DNA from: Epiperipatus broadwayi
Lineage: Eukaryota > Onychophora > Udeonychophora > Euonychophora > Peripatidae
Direction: 5' to 3'
Length of the DNA: 64,000 nucleotides
Assembly (NCBI GenBank): GCA_028023455.1
Contig: JAQFVV010006215.1
Span: 1,560,580 to 1,624,579 of the forward strand
The notes under the pieces are model-generated. The model made no database searches, was not told the DNA's origin, and saw only the letters and a list, made by a program, of their open reading frames with translations. Shown here one piece after another: positions 10,324 through 23,042 of the stretch (its first letter is position 1; the number at the start of each line of letters is the position of its first letter). A program made the position numbers and the translations under genes.

Positions 10324-11700
10324 TTAAACCTTTGAAAATTCATTAATACTAAGTTTAAAAAGGTTTTCACTAACAAAATCTGAATTGTAACTATTAGGTA
10401 GATGTAAGAAGCAAATTTTTAAAATATCACGTCTACAAGTTTCAATGAAGAAATAATTATGGGCACGAGTTTCATATTGACAATAATTCAAATGCAGTTT
10501 TGAAATCATATTTTAAGAAATTATTTTTTTTGGTAATGACTTTGTATAAAAATTTCATATTGCTAGCTTTTCTCCTTGCTTAAAAGAGATATGTTACAAC
10601 CATTTTTCTGTTGACAGAACTGTGAAATGTTTTGAAAACTAATTGCATATTACTTATGTCTCATTTTAAATGTGGATTCCATAAAACTGATCCAAATTCC
10701 AAAATAGAAAGAATCAAAGATAAAAAAAGTTTATATTTGGTGGAGTATTCAAAAGCACTACAATGTTTATAAATAGTTCCCACCATCTTGAGGGTTTATC
10801 TATTATTGATTCTATATGTTGATAAAAGAAACCATTACTGGAAAATATAATTCCAAGATTCTGAACAGAATTAGCATACTTTATTTTAAAATTATTAATA
10901 CAATATTCAAATCTTAGAATTTCAGATTTATTAGGGTAAAATATTGAGGAATATTTGTCTACATTCATTTTATTTTTTCACACCATTTGGAAAAACTATT
11001 AATATCATCTTAAAGCAATATACAATCATGAATAGAATAGATATGTCTAAAAATCTTACAGTCATCAGCATAACACAGGAGATGAGAGTATTTAAGACAA
11101 GTTTTGAAGTCATTAATATGTATATTTAAAAAGTAATGGAGCCAAAGTACTACCTTAAGGTAATCCAAGATAACAATAATATTAGAAAGATATTTGGTCA
11201 TTAAACTTAACAAAAGCTGCTCTATCTTTTATAAAAGATTCAAACTAACAAACCAAATTATTTGCTAGACCAATGTTATATACTTTAATAAGAAGAATGT
11301 TATGATCAATCTTATCAAAGGCTTTAGATATATCAAAATAGATCAACATCCATTCTACCTATTCTTCAATTACATGTGCAATGTGGTCATATATATTATA
11401 AGATTTGTTTCTATTGACTTATTTGGTACAAAACCATGTTGCTCTGATATCAATAATTTACTAATATTATGCACTACTTTATTATAGATGCATCCCTCGA
11501 ATATCCTTGCAATGGTGTGCAAGAATGAAATGGGCCTATAATTATTGATATTACCATTATCTCCACTTCTAAAGATAGGAATGTCTTAAGCAATTTTTAG
11601 AAATGTGGGGAAAGTAAAGCTTGTTATAGAACAATTGAGAATGTGACAAAAAGATTAAGAGATATATTCAGCAGTCTTTATAAATGAAGATAGGAATGAT
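10324..11700 (-). pseudogene. Eroded reverse transcriptase of a CR1/Jockey-like LINE
   Basis: Read on the minus strand from 11,700 down, and allowing several frameshifts, the fragments follow the order of a non-LTR reverse transcriptase. A NNYRPISFL-like block lies near 11,540. Next come EQHGFVPNKSIETNL near 11,400-11,440 and FDISKAFDKIDHNILL near 11,290-11,340. The catalytic block YADDCKIF follows at about 11,040-11,075. A 'thumb' segment comes last (VQNLGIIFSSNGFFYQHIE, about 10,810-10,870). The frame at 10,714-10,968 and the one at 10,324-10,509 are the readable pieces. No endonuclease domain was recognised upstream, so the copy looks 5'-truncated. It is not RTE-type, as the spacing and motifs differ from 16,985-22,505. 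It is inactive. Confidence 0.8.
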
Positions 11701-12600
11701 GATGATGATTAATAATAATAACAACAACTTAAACATTATTGGTAAATGAAAGTATGCACATTTGAATTTTTATAATAATTATTATTAATATTTATCATAA
11801 ATATTTAATAGTTTTATTATTTTAACAATATTAATTTATAATAAGTATATATATATGTGTGTGTGTGTGTGTGAATTTTCAATATGCATATTATTAATAT
11901 ATTTTTTAAGAAGAACTGCATATTAATACTTTTATTTATATTTGAAAAATAAATTATTTTCTGAATTTAAATTATTGTGATGTATAATGCTTATTATTGA
12001 TTCATTATGCACATATACAATAGTCTTATATACAATAGTTTCACTTCTTTACTTTTATAATGTAGGTTCAAATTTGAGATGCTAAAATAAATTCAGTTAC
12101 TTGGTAAAATACAATGGCACATCATTATCGATGATAATCAAATGCTATTACTTGGTCTTAGTACTTAAACCTAGTTAACCCTACCTATATTTGTGAAAGA
12201 AGTTGGAGTGCCCACAAGATATATTATCATAAACTTAGCTTTAAGTGGTAAACATTTTTTAATATTATGATTTATTCTTAAGAAATAATTATCATATGCA
12301 ATATTTTTACTATTTTTAAATAAATAATTTCAATATTTTAAAAATCTGGATTTCAATTTTTGCAATTGATTTAATACATCCAAAATCCATGAATTGGAAT
12401 TATAAAAGTACAGTTTATATATTGTATATTTTATGTGCTAACTTTCATTAATTAAAAATCTGTTTAAAGTGAATGAAGTCATAAAATGCAAGCATTATTT
12501 TTTAATAGATATACACGCATATTCTTGAGGTTAAAGCCTTAGTAAATATTACTTACGTAATCAATGTGCGTTTAAATAAATTTATAATATATATTTTAAT
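11701..12600. other. AT-rich non-coding stretch
   Basis: Contains a short (GT)n tract near 11,855-11,872 and AT-rich runs. No gene was recognised. Confidence 0.5.
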
Positions 12601-12614
12601 AATATGCAATAAAT

Positions 12615-12955
<341 letters not shown>

Positions 12956-13024
12956 GATGAACAAATATATATTAAATCAATTATTATCAATTCAAATTAA
13001 AACATTAGTAAAAATTACTATACT

Positions 13025-13085
13025 TACCAGTGTACCCTTTTTTCCCCTCAAAATATGCCTAAAATATGGAGTGCGTCTTATGAGC
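13025..13085 (+). mobile_element. Possible terminal fragment of another pogo-like element
   Basis: The run CCCCTCAAAATATGCC, followed by GGAGTGCGTCTTATGAGC, resembles the ends of pogo/Tigger-type transposons, in which 'GTGCGTCTTATA' is typical. No opposite end was found nearby, so this is a weak call from general family knowledge. Confidence 0.3.
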
Positions 13086-13423
13086 TGATAATCAAAATTA
13101 TGAGTTGCAATTTCAGTCATTGTAAAACTTCTGGTTTATATTAATATATGTATATAAGTATTCTATTGCATTTTATCCTCTTTCTAAACACAAAAATATT
13201 TTCAAATATTTGCAAATACACGCATATATATATACACGCATGAATGTAAACTACATATAGCTACACAACATAGTGATACTAATGTATATATACTTTCATA
13301 ATCACATCAATATCAGAGCAAAACATTCAAAATAATTTAATATTCTCACAACTTTTAAAAAATTGTTTTAAAATTAAATAGTTAATATATATATACTGTG
13401 TGTATATATATATATATAAAAGT

Positions 13424-13962
13424 TGTCAAAATAAGAGTCATAGATCACATGACCCTATCTCTTAAGTTTGTAAGTTATAAACAATGAGGGTTGCCAATTC
13501 CTCTACAAGCTTTGTGATAAATGCTTAGCCAGAGCCAGCACTTAAAATATCTCTGTCAGGAACCCCTCCCCAAACCCCTGACCATGGTTTCGTGCTTTGG
13601 CACTCCTCAGAGAGGTGTGAGCCCCATGTAGCTATTTGATTTGGATAGCTGGGTTTGAAGACATGTAGATGTCTGAAAATTTCAGATTTTCCACTCAATA
13701 GATAACTTTTAGATAAGTGCTTGGCTTTGGGTTGGTATTTTTAGATCTAGTGTCTGAACCTATCCTGACTCCTCTCTGAGGAGTGCCAAAGCATGAAACC
13801 ATGGTCAGGGGTTTGGGGAGGGGTTCCTGACAGAGATATTTTAAGATCTGGCTCTGGCTAAGCATTTATTACAAAGCTTGTAGAGGAATTGGCAATTCTC
13901 ATTGTTTATAGCTTACAAGCTTAAGAGATAGGGTCATGTGATCTATGACTCTTATTTTGACT
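13424..13962. mobile_element. Foldback element, family B, complete copy
   Basis: Arms at 13,424-13,615 and 13,771-13,962 are about 192 bp each and nearly identical in reverse complement. They start with GTCAAAATAAGAGTCATAG and include the CATGACCCTATCTCTTAAG, CAAGCTTTGTRATAAATGC and ACCATGGTTTCRTGCTTTGG blocks. A 155-bp unpaired centre (GCCCCATGTAGCTATTTG... AGATCTAGTGTCTGAACC) separates them. No protein is encoded. The structure is typical of foldback or MITE-type DNA elements; the superfamily is unknown. Confidence 0.85.
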
Positions 13963-14041
13963 ATTTATAGTCTCTGCCATAAGTCTTATGCAATTTTATA
14001 TTGCTAAGACTACTAATATATGGTATGGCTGAAGATCTATC

Positions 14042-14331
14042 AGCCCCATATAGCTATTTGAGTTGAATAGCTGGGTTTGAAGACATGTAGATGTCTGAAA
14101 ATTTCAGATTTTCCACTCAATAGATAACTTTTAGATAAGTGCTTGGCTTTGGGTTGGTATTTTTAGATCTAGTGTCTGAACCTACCCTGACACCTCTCCG
14201 AGGAGTGCCAAAGCACGAAACCATGGTCAGGGGTTTGGGGAGGGGTTCCTGACAGAGATATTTTAAGTGCTGGCTCTGGCTAAGCATTTATCACAAAGCT
14301 TGTAGAGGAATTGGCAATCCTCATTGTTTAT
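14042..14331 (+). mobile_element. Partial second copy of foldback family B
   Basis: Matches 13,619-13,911 almost base for base in direct orientation: the central spacer plus most of the right arm. It lacks the left arm and the outer end of the right arm. The 80 bp separating it from the complete copy is unrelated. It looks like a segmental duplication or an abortive copy rather than an independent insertion. Confidence 0.8.
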
Positions 14332-14334
14332 ATA

Positions 14335-16980
14335 TAAAAGTTCTCTCAAAATATAAATCTATCCACAAGGTAAAATAATATACAGTTAAAAAAAGACAGA
14401 ATCCTCAAAATGTTTAGCTCTGGAGATGAATTTTTGGATTTTGAGGATAAAGATTAAAAGGTACCTAACTATAGTATTCCCTAGTTACATTTTTTGTAGA
14501 CATGATAAAAAAATGTAGAAAAAGATTTTTCCCCCCTAAAAATGTGTAAAAAAAAGGGCGTGTTTTTTTTTTGGTTGTTTTTTTTTAAAAAAAAAAAAAC
14601 AACCTACCCCCCCCTCCTTCCTGTGGTGTGTTGTAATGTGTGTTGTGTGTTTTTCTTTTTTTCTATTCAACAAAAAAATTGGTAAATTAAATTTTAAAGG
14701 TTCATTACCAAGGCAGACTTTTCAAATGCAAAATGGCTCCAAATAGCACCAAATTATATTACTTTATGACAACTTCATTCTCACAATCCAATTAATTTTA
14801 ATATTAAAACTAGTTTTTAAAAAATAAATAGCTTCAGAATCACAAATATTTATTAAAATATCTTTAATTTTCTACTTTTCATTCTTCTCAAAGAAAATAA
14901 TCTTAACCTACTCAAACTTATTTTTAAGGGGTCTGTTTTTATTTTAAAAACATTTAATATAAAACTAAAATAATTGTTTTTTACTTTTACTCTTTTCCTT
15001 AAATTTAAATTCCTTTGATCTACGTACATAATTTTTTTTTACAAAAGCAATGAATAATATAAACAATTCCAGGAATAATATTTCTAGTATTTTTTTTTTT
15101 TTTTATATTATCCATGTTCTCAAAGTCCATGTTTTTTTTTTTCAGTTTTGGAAAAAATTTAAATGATAAAATTAGGATTTCATCGATTTAAGATATAACT
15201 TTTGTTTATGCTCACTTATACAAGTGGTATCAAGAATCATCTCTCGATCAACCATTTCTTCACATCACAGTCAGTCATCATTGTTGTCTCTTTCACTCTC
15301 TCACTCTACATTTATTACTGCACTGTCTATTTCCTCTGTACATTATCTTATTGTGTTGTTTATTTTTGTTAATGACTTACTTAATGTATCTAATTTTTAA
15401 AATGTATTGTAAATATTTATACATATATTTAAAATTGTTATTTAGAGTTTGATATTATCCACAGTTTTGAACATCTATCTGAAACCTAATTTCACAGATA
15501 CATTGAGACAATTGTATCTAAAGAAAATACCATTAATTTTAAAGTAAATAAACATTTGTTTGCAAGAATTTTACAAAAACAGGGTTACTATTAGATGATT
15601 AAGAAAAAAAGAAAGTTTTAATTTTATTTCTAACTTTTTTACTGTCATGTGGTTTATTGTGTATTATTTTCATACATCAATTCATGACTTGAATGTAAGT
15701 TCGTGAAAAATTTTTGTGATCATTGTAAACATAATAGACAATGATTTATGGATTTTTGTATCATGTCATTGCTGAGTAGGACATAACATTTTATCTATAT
15801 TCTTTATGAAATATCACCAGAAAAATAATAAACGACTATGTTATTATAGGTATTATTTTACTGTTGTCATTATTTTGGTATTCGACAAAGTATGAAGTAA
15901 TATATCAAATAAATTGAAGTGACAAAAAACTTACAAACATTGACTTGCATATAAAAATCTCATTAGAGTATATGAAATGAAATTTATAACCCTAGTTCCT
16001 ACAATCAGAATTAATTTTGCAACAAAATGGAAAGCAATAATTAATTAGCAATTAACGACTATTTTCATTGCTTTATCAAAACAAAAAATCTACAAATCAA
16101 TAAAACTCTTTTGTGCATAATAACATAAACTAATCTTCTAGATTTTAATTTGATTTACTATTTTTATGAATTTAGGTTCAACAAAAATTAAATCTACTTT
16201 CATTGCAATTAATTTGTTTTTCCTGTTTATTTTAGGTGTTGGTAAGCTAATATATTTATAAATATAAGTAATAAAATTAATTCTGTACCTATTTCATTTT
16301 GAAGACCTTCATGTTGTGGTGATTTATGCACTCATCTATTATTTTCATTTCCTCTGCTTCAAATCTGGATAGTTCTAGGAGATTTTTGGAAAATATCTGA
16401 AGACTTCCTAAACAAGCTCAAGATTTTTAGACAGCTAGACCATATGCTGTTATTCTAGCCATTCTTTATAGATTGGTAAATGAATAACTTATATCTAACT
16501 ATATGATAACATATCTAACTATATGACTGCATAAAGAAGTTTGCTGTTAACTGAAAGGAGATTCTTTGATTCCTCTTGAAAACATTAAAGGAACTGAGCA
16601 GTCAAATTTCTAATGTCCACTCCATATGTTCTTGATGTTGTAATTGTTATTACTAAGTGATTATTTATATGAACATGAATGAGTTGCTCACTGATGTACT
16701 TGTGTGGGAAGTTTATTGACTTTTACATCTGAATTTAAGATCAAGAAACACCATGGTTTTTCTTTTCAGTTACCTGATAGCTCTTAAGTGAAATATCAGT
16801 TGAGTTTTCTTGAAGGCAGAATAAATGGGTGTATGAATATTTTTTTTTAAAATAGATATTTAAAATCTTGACAGACAAAAATAAATCAAGACCATTATTC
16901 TCAGGAGACTATAAAGTCATTGGCCAAATCAGCGGAGGGTACTAAAAATTCTTTGATCATGAACCCAGGCTGCCAACTTC
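14335..16980. other. AT-rich non-coding stretch
   Basis: Long T and A runs at 14,560-14,600 and 15,090-15,105. On the minus strand, 16,310-16,440 holds a short open stretch (…SRFEAEEMKIIDEC…) of about 42 codons. It could be an eroded coding relic, but no family is recognised. Nothing else was found. Confidence 0.4.
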
Positions 16981-16984
16981 TTAT

Positions 16985-19745
16985 TTAGGTACTTATAGCT
17001 GCAGGTCACTTTCAAGTAATGGAAGATTTCAAGAATTGGAAGAATTGTCTCATATTAAATGGGACATTATTGCACTTTGTGAAGTTAGAAGAAAAGGTGA
17101 AGAGACAATTGATTTAAAAAGTGCACATATACTATACTATAAAGACACAAACATTGGAAATACATTATAAATAAAAAGTAGAAGAACAACATTGTGGAGA
17201 TTGATGGTATATCAGATAGAGTGACAAAATTAGTTATTCAACTTATTATTCAACTTAAATAGCAGATACTAAATGCAGATAATTCAGATTTAGGCTGCAT
17301 CAAGTTCTCATAGTGGTGAATAGAAGATTTTTATATAGATGTACAAAAGGCTTTTGTTCAGACAAAACAACATTTTAAAAGTTGTTATGGGAGAGATTAA
17401 TGCTAGAATTGGTAAACAATTGAAAGATGAAAGTGTTGTAGGTAAATGTGATTATGGTGATAGAAATAAGCGAGGATATAGACTTTTAGAGTTTGCAAAA
17501 AGAGAAAAACTTTATTTTATGAATTCTTTTTGTGAGAAAAATGTTAAACAGAAATGGACATAGAAGCATCCAAATGAAGATATTGCAGCATTGGATTATA
17601 TTTTGAATAATAGAAATTATGTATTTCAAGATTGTAATGTTCTTAAGAAATTGAACGAAGTGATTATGTGAGATAAATGTTAATACAAAATTAGAACAAC
17701 AAAAATTATTAAGAAAAAGAATATTCACAGCTGATATTCCTAATCTTCAGAAATATAACAATTAATTTAAATTAGAACTTGCAAATCATTTTTAAATATT
17801 AACAGAATTTGAACATGATTTAAATTTGAATGAAATCAATAGGAAGATAACTAACTGATACACTTTCAAAAACTGCAATAAAGGTAGCTGCTAGAATGAA
17901 GCAGCAATTAACCAATAAAATTTCTATTAAAATAAGAGAATTTATGTAAAAAAGAAGGAAAATGAAAATATATACAGAAGGATTTTATAACTAGAATTTT
18001 GTAAAATGGTGCAAAAAAAGAGTTGATAATGATATAAGAAAGTATAATTGTAAACTAGCAAGGAAAGCTAGAGAAGAAAAGTCTTAAAGAGTATAAAACA
18101 ACATCTTGGTATTGATAAGAAACTTATTTCTGCAATAAGAAAAAAAGATTGAATTATTACTAAAAAGAGAGCTGGCATCATAAAATGTGTAAAAAGTTCT
18201 ATCAAGAATTATATAATAATAAAGAATAAGGAAAAATACTGAATTTTCCAGGTTTTAAATGAAAAAATAAGACATGCAATTAAATTTATAAAGAAGAAAA
18301 AACCTCCAAGTAATGATGGAATTATAATTGAAATCTTAAAAGCAAGTAAAGAAATAGCAAAAATTTTGGCAAAGTTATATACCAAATGTCTAAATGATAA
18401 AGATGTATCAGATGATTGAAAGAATGCATTATTAATAATATTATTTTAAAGAGGTGATAAAGAAGGCATTAGAAATTACAGACTATCAATCTTTTATCAG
18501 TTTTATACAAAATTTTATCAAGATAATTATAACTCATCTATAGTTAACTGTGGATTTTATCCAACCAAAAGAACAAACTGGATTTAAAAGTGATTTTTGT
18601 TCAATGGATCATATCCAGGTATTGAGAGAAGTTATAGAAAGGATGAATAAATATGAGTTGCCATTATGCTTTGAATTTGTAGATTATGAAAAGACTTTTA
18701 ATTCTATAATCTTTTATTTAGTGAATAAAGCATTGGATCATCAAGTATAGATATAGGATATCGTCATATTCTGAAGAATACTTATAAAAATGCAACAGCA
18801 ACAATTATATTATGTAATGATACTAGGAATATTAACATTGAGAAAGATATATGGTGATTTCATATCTCCAAAACTTTTTACAGCAGTGCTACTAGAAGTA
18901 TGTTGTGGATTAAAATGGAAATCTAAAATAAAAATAAATGGAGATAATTTAAGTCATCTAGATTTTGCAGATGATATAGTTGTTTTTGCAAATGATGCTT
19001 TAGAGTGTCAGGAAATGTTGCAAGATTTATCAGATGAAAGTAAGAAAGTAGGATTAAAGGTAAATTTTAAAAAGACTAAAGTGATTGATGTTCAATAGAT
19101 TTTCTCAAAAGATGAAAATAAAAATTGATAATGATAAGTTAGAAGAAGTTGACAATTTCAAATACTTTGGTCGGATTATTACTGCAGATGGAAACAATGG
19201 ATGAAATTAATCATAGAATTAAACTTGGCTGGAGTCTTTTTTTTTTGGTAGATATAACTTAATATTAAAAGGAAACATGCCTATCTGTTTGAAAAGAAAG
19301 ATTTTTAATAAATGTGTTTTACCACTTTTTATTTATGAATCTGAGAGTTAGATACTGAACAGAAGAACAATATAGAGACTTCAATTCATTCAAAAAAGTA
19401 TGGAGATATGTATGTTAGGAGATATAAGAAAAGAGTGAAAATGAAATATATTAGTAAGAGAACAAACAGGTGTTACTGGCATTATTGAAAGATTTAAAAA
19501 ACTGAAGTGGAATTGGGCTAGACATATTGCTAGTAGAGGTTATAATAAATGGGCAGTTAAAATCTTAAACTGGATTCCAAGAGATTTTAAAAGACCTAGA
19601 AAGAGACCACATGTGAGATGGATAGATGAAATAAGGAAGTATGTGGGGTGATACTAAGAGGAGAGGTTAAAGATCAGAGAAGATGGATTGAACTTGGAGA
19701 GACCCTTATCCTGCAATAGATTAATAATTGTTGCAAATGATGATA
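16985..19745 (+). pseudogene. RTE/BovB-type LINE, near full-length but decayed (copy A)
   Basis: Translation in shifting frames gives the domain order of an RTE-class non-LTR retrotransposon. The AP-endonuclease-like front has IKWDIIALCEVRRKGEE at about 17,050-17,100, and MGEINARIG and CDYGDRNKRGYRLLEFA at 17,388-17,500. The reverse transcriptase has PPSNDGIIIEI near 18,300, QTGFKSDFCSMDHIQVLRE at 18,570-18,640, FVDYEKTFNSI near 18,680, LFTAVLLEVCCGLKW near 18,880 and the catalytic FADDIVVFAND near 18,965. The C-terminal tail (RHIASRG...ILNWIPRDF...RPHVRW) lies at 19,520-19,630. Many stops and indels make it non-functional. Proteins of this family are often annotated 'craniofacial development protein 2-like' or 'endonuclease-reverse transcriptase'. 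The 3' end is followed by a short GATGATATGATA tract. Confidence 0.88.
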
Positions 19746-19964
19746 TGATAAAGTAAATTTCAGACAATTTGGACTAATCAGATTAGTGATTTTGCACTAA
19801 TTGTAAAAAAAAAAATGGACCAATAATTATGTATATAATGTGATCATTACTTTGTGAAAGAACTGATTTTCATTTATAAGCATTGATCCCATAGTTTCTA
19901 TTATTTTTTAATTTTACTTTACCAACTAACTATACAGATGGATTTCAATTTATGATTTTAACAA

Positions 19965-20141
19965 ATAATCTCTCTATATACAGTAATGCTACCCAATATA
20001 AGCCATAATAATGAATGAATACTAGAAGGTTTATGGCCTGCAGTGTGTGCCCCTACTGTGTGGAGAGATTTGCTACTGTTTTAACAGCTTATGTACATAT
20101 AAGAGATGATGATCATGCAATGTTTTAGTGATTTGCATCTA
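19965..20141 (-). mobile_element. Foldback family A, short diverged copy
   Basis: The left end TCTCTATATACAGTAATGCTAC and the right part CCTACTGTGTGGAGAGAT are inverse versions of the family A ends. The flank GATGATCATGCAATGTT is the reverse complement of the conserved leader seen at 5920 and 29,105. The long arms are lost, leaving a deletion derivative like that at 29,095. Confidence 0.6.
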
Positions 20142-20979
20142 TTGGCTCAAATATTAGTTATTTTTTCCAAGACTTTATTTTTTAATTGCTTAAAAAATTG
20201 TTTATCACCAGATGTCCATCTAATGGTTAAATGTTTATATCTCTTTTAAAATCACATTATAAAAGTTGATAATTTAGCTTATATTTACAATATTAACAAT
20301 AATTCATTCTGTTTATAATATGTGTAGTTTAGCACAATGCTAATTGGATTCAGGAATATTGGTTTCGAAACTCAACCTATCCCTAGTATTGATGGAATAT
20401 CATATGATTTCTTCAGCCACTAACCACTTTACTATTTTTAACTCATTTCAGGCTATTCACTAAAAGCTTGAGTCATGATATTGTTATAATTCACAACTTT
20501 TGATTACTTTTTAAATGACAACCTTCTTTAGTGCAGAGCATTGCATTTGCATACATCTAGAAAAGTTTTGCCTTTTTAGTGCTATTCAATCTAATAGTAT
20601 GAAATTCAAAAATATTTTAAGATTTTGAATTCAATCTAGTTTAGTTTTATAGGTATAAAGATTTGATCTTATGCTAACAATGCTTTATATTAGTGGCTTC
20701 TGTTATATCTAATTATAAGAACTTTTAACAAGAATGATGTATACCAAATAAAACATCATAATATTTTCTGCTTTCTGTCAGCATCTACATTAGGAACAAC
20801 AATTCACTATTTAATTCAGTGCCATCATAATCAACAGATTTTAGCTGGTATTATTAAATTCACAATATATCCATATTCCCAGACTTGTTTCTGGATATTT
20901 TGACTTTCAACCATCATCTATCTTTATTTCTTTTGTTATTCATAATAATATTCTGAGATATCCAAACTAGCATTTTTGT

Positions 20980-22505
20980 ATCATCATCATCATCATTATC
21001 AACCATTATCAATCCACTGCAGGATGAAGGTCTCTCCAAGTTTAATCCATCTTCTCCGATGTTCAGCTTCTCTTCTCCATATCACCCCTGCACACTTTCT
21101 TATTTCATCCATCCATCTCACATGTGGTCTCTTTCTGGGTCTTTTACAATCTCTTGGAATCCAGTTTAAAATTTCAATTGTCCATCTATTATCATCTCTT
21201 CTAGCAATATGTCCAGCCCAACTCCACTTCAATCTTTTAATTTTTTCAATAGTTCAGTAACACCCGTTTGTTCTCTCACCCATACATTGCATTTTCGATC
21301 TCTTCTTGTTACTCCCAACAGATCGGAAGAGCATCCGATCTTTGAGTAGTCTGAAGTCTCTGTATTGCTCTTCTATTAAGTGTCCAAGTCTCAGATCCAT
21401 AAGTAAGAACAGGTAAAACACATTTGTTAAAAACCTTCCTTTTCAAACACATGGGCATATTTCCTTTTAGTATCAAGTTATTTCTACCAAAAGCACTCCA
21501 ACCAATTTTAATTCTATGATTAATTTCTTCCATTATGTTTCCATCTGTATTAATAATCTGACCAAGGTATTTGTAACTGTTAACTTCTTCTAATTCATCA
21601 TAATCAATCTTTATTTTCATATTTTGAGCAAATTGATTAAACGTTACTTTAGTCTTTTTAACATTTATCTTTAGTCCTACTTTCTTACTTTCATCTGATA
21701 ATTCCTGTAACATATCCTGCAGCTCTGAAGCATTATTTACAAAAACAACTACATCATCTGCGAAATCTAAATGACTTAAATAATCTCCATTTACTTTCAC
21801 TCCTTTAGTTTCCCATTTTAATCCACAAAATACTTCTTGCAGCACTGCTGTAAAAAGTTTTGGAGATATGGAGTCACCTTGTCTTACACCTTTCTCAATG
21901 TGGACTTTCCCAGTATCATTATGCAATCTAATTGTTGCTGTTGCATTTTTATAAATATTCTTCAAAATATGACAATATCCTGGATCTATACCTTGATGAT
22001 CCAATGCTTTAATCACTGAAGAAATGTTTATAGAATCAAATGCCTTTTCATAATCTACAAATCCAAAACATAATGACAACTCATATTCATTTGACCTTTC
22101 TATAACTTCTCTCAATACCTGGATATGATCTATTGTACTAAAACCACTTTTAAATCCAGCGTTCTCTGTAGACGAGTTGTAATTATCTTGGTAAAAATTT
22201 TATATAAAACTGATAAAAGGCTGATAGGTCTGTAATTTCTAATATCTTCTTTATCACCTTTTTTAAATATTAATATTATTACTGCATTCTTCCAATCATC
22301 CGGTACATCTTTATCATTTAGACATTTGGTATATAACTTTGCTAAAAAAATTTATATTTCTTCACCTGCTTCTTTTAATATATCAATTATAATTCCATCA
22401 TTACCTGGAGCCTTTCCCTTCTTCATACATTTAATTGCGTGTCTCACTTCTTCATTTAAAATTCTGGGCAATTCGGAAGATGTAATAGATATAGGAGGTA
22501 CTTGT
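20980..22505 (-). pseudogene. RTE/BovB-type LINE, 5'-truncated (copy B)
   Basis: The minus-strand frame at 21,309-22,115 (268 codons) carries most of the reverse transcriptase: FVDYEKAFDSINISS, GVRQGDSISPKLFTAVLQEV, the catalytic FADDVVVFVNNA and YLGQIINTDGNIMEEINHRI. Upstream in other frames come GKAPGNDGIIID and NYRPISLLSVLYKIFTKII (22,170-22,420). Downstream, 20,999-21,232 encodes the tail GHIARRDDNRWTIEILNW. The endonuclease domain is absent. Compared with copy A it is much better preserved, so younger. The frame breaks at 21,320-21,341, where 22 bases match sequencing-adapter sequence. The 3' end is a (GAT)n tract, seen as ATCATCATC on the plus strand near 20,980-20,998, as usual in RTE elements. 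Confidence 0.9.
21320..21341. other. Illumina adapter-like insertion inside LINE copy B
   Basis: AGATCGGAAGAGC at 21,320-21,332 is identical to the standard Illumina adapter stem. It is followed at once by ATCCGATCT, whose CCGATCT is the complementary adapter end. Homologous LINE copies at 19,390-19,420 and 56,490-56,530 have ordinary coding sequence here. In this copy about 20 expected bases are replaced by these 22, shifting the frame so that translation reads RSDALPI and then stops. This is most likely library contamination that entered the assembly. Confidence 0.9.
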
Positions 22506-22921
22506 ATATAATTATATAAATATAAAAATTTGTCAGAAAGTATATATTGTATTGATTTCTAATTCTATATTAGTTGCAGTAGCTTTTGACCCTTTGGTGA
22601 TGCTTAGCAAAGAAAGTATAAAATCCATGTCGTAACTTTCGTATCTATTATTCCTGAATCAACTATTGCAAGCTTCAATATTCAATGGACACTAAATGAT
22701 CATACATTATCCATATTCCTAAACTAATTTTACTATTAATCTTATTCATTAAGAATCAAATTTGAATCCATAATTCTTTCTTTTATATTATGCAAGCTAA
22801 TAAATAACATTCAAAAATACCAAGATTTTAAATTTAAACTTTGTTTTATAGTTATAAATATTTTATACGGATCAGAAATTATATGCCGCAATGACCTCGA
22901 TCTTATATTTAGAATTAAATG
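22506..22921. other. AT-rich non-coding stretch
   Basis: No gene or repeat copy was recognised between LINE copy B and the next SINE. Confidence 0.5.
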
Positions 22922-23042
22922 AAGTTAGCATATATTTTTTATATGTCAAAGCGTTGACCGGGTAGCGAACCCGGACCGGCTGCTTTGGAAGGCAGCTACG
23001 CTAACTGCTAGGCCACCAACGCTTGACAAGTTAGTTTATATT
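22922..23042 (-). mobile_element. tRNA-derived SINE type II (copy 3)
   Basis: On the minus strand: GTCAAGCGTTGGTGGCCTAG (leader and A box), a CTGC-CTTCCAAA-GCAG anticodon arm (TCC-like), GGTTCGCTACCC (B box) and AACGCTTTGACATAT. This type differs from type I by the CGCTTTGACA end. The flanks AAGTTAGCATATATT (22,922-22,936) and AAGTTAGTTTATATT (23,028-23,042) form a 13 of 15 target duplication. Confidence 0.85.
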
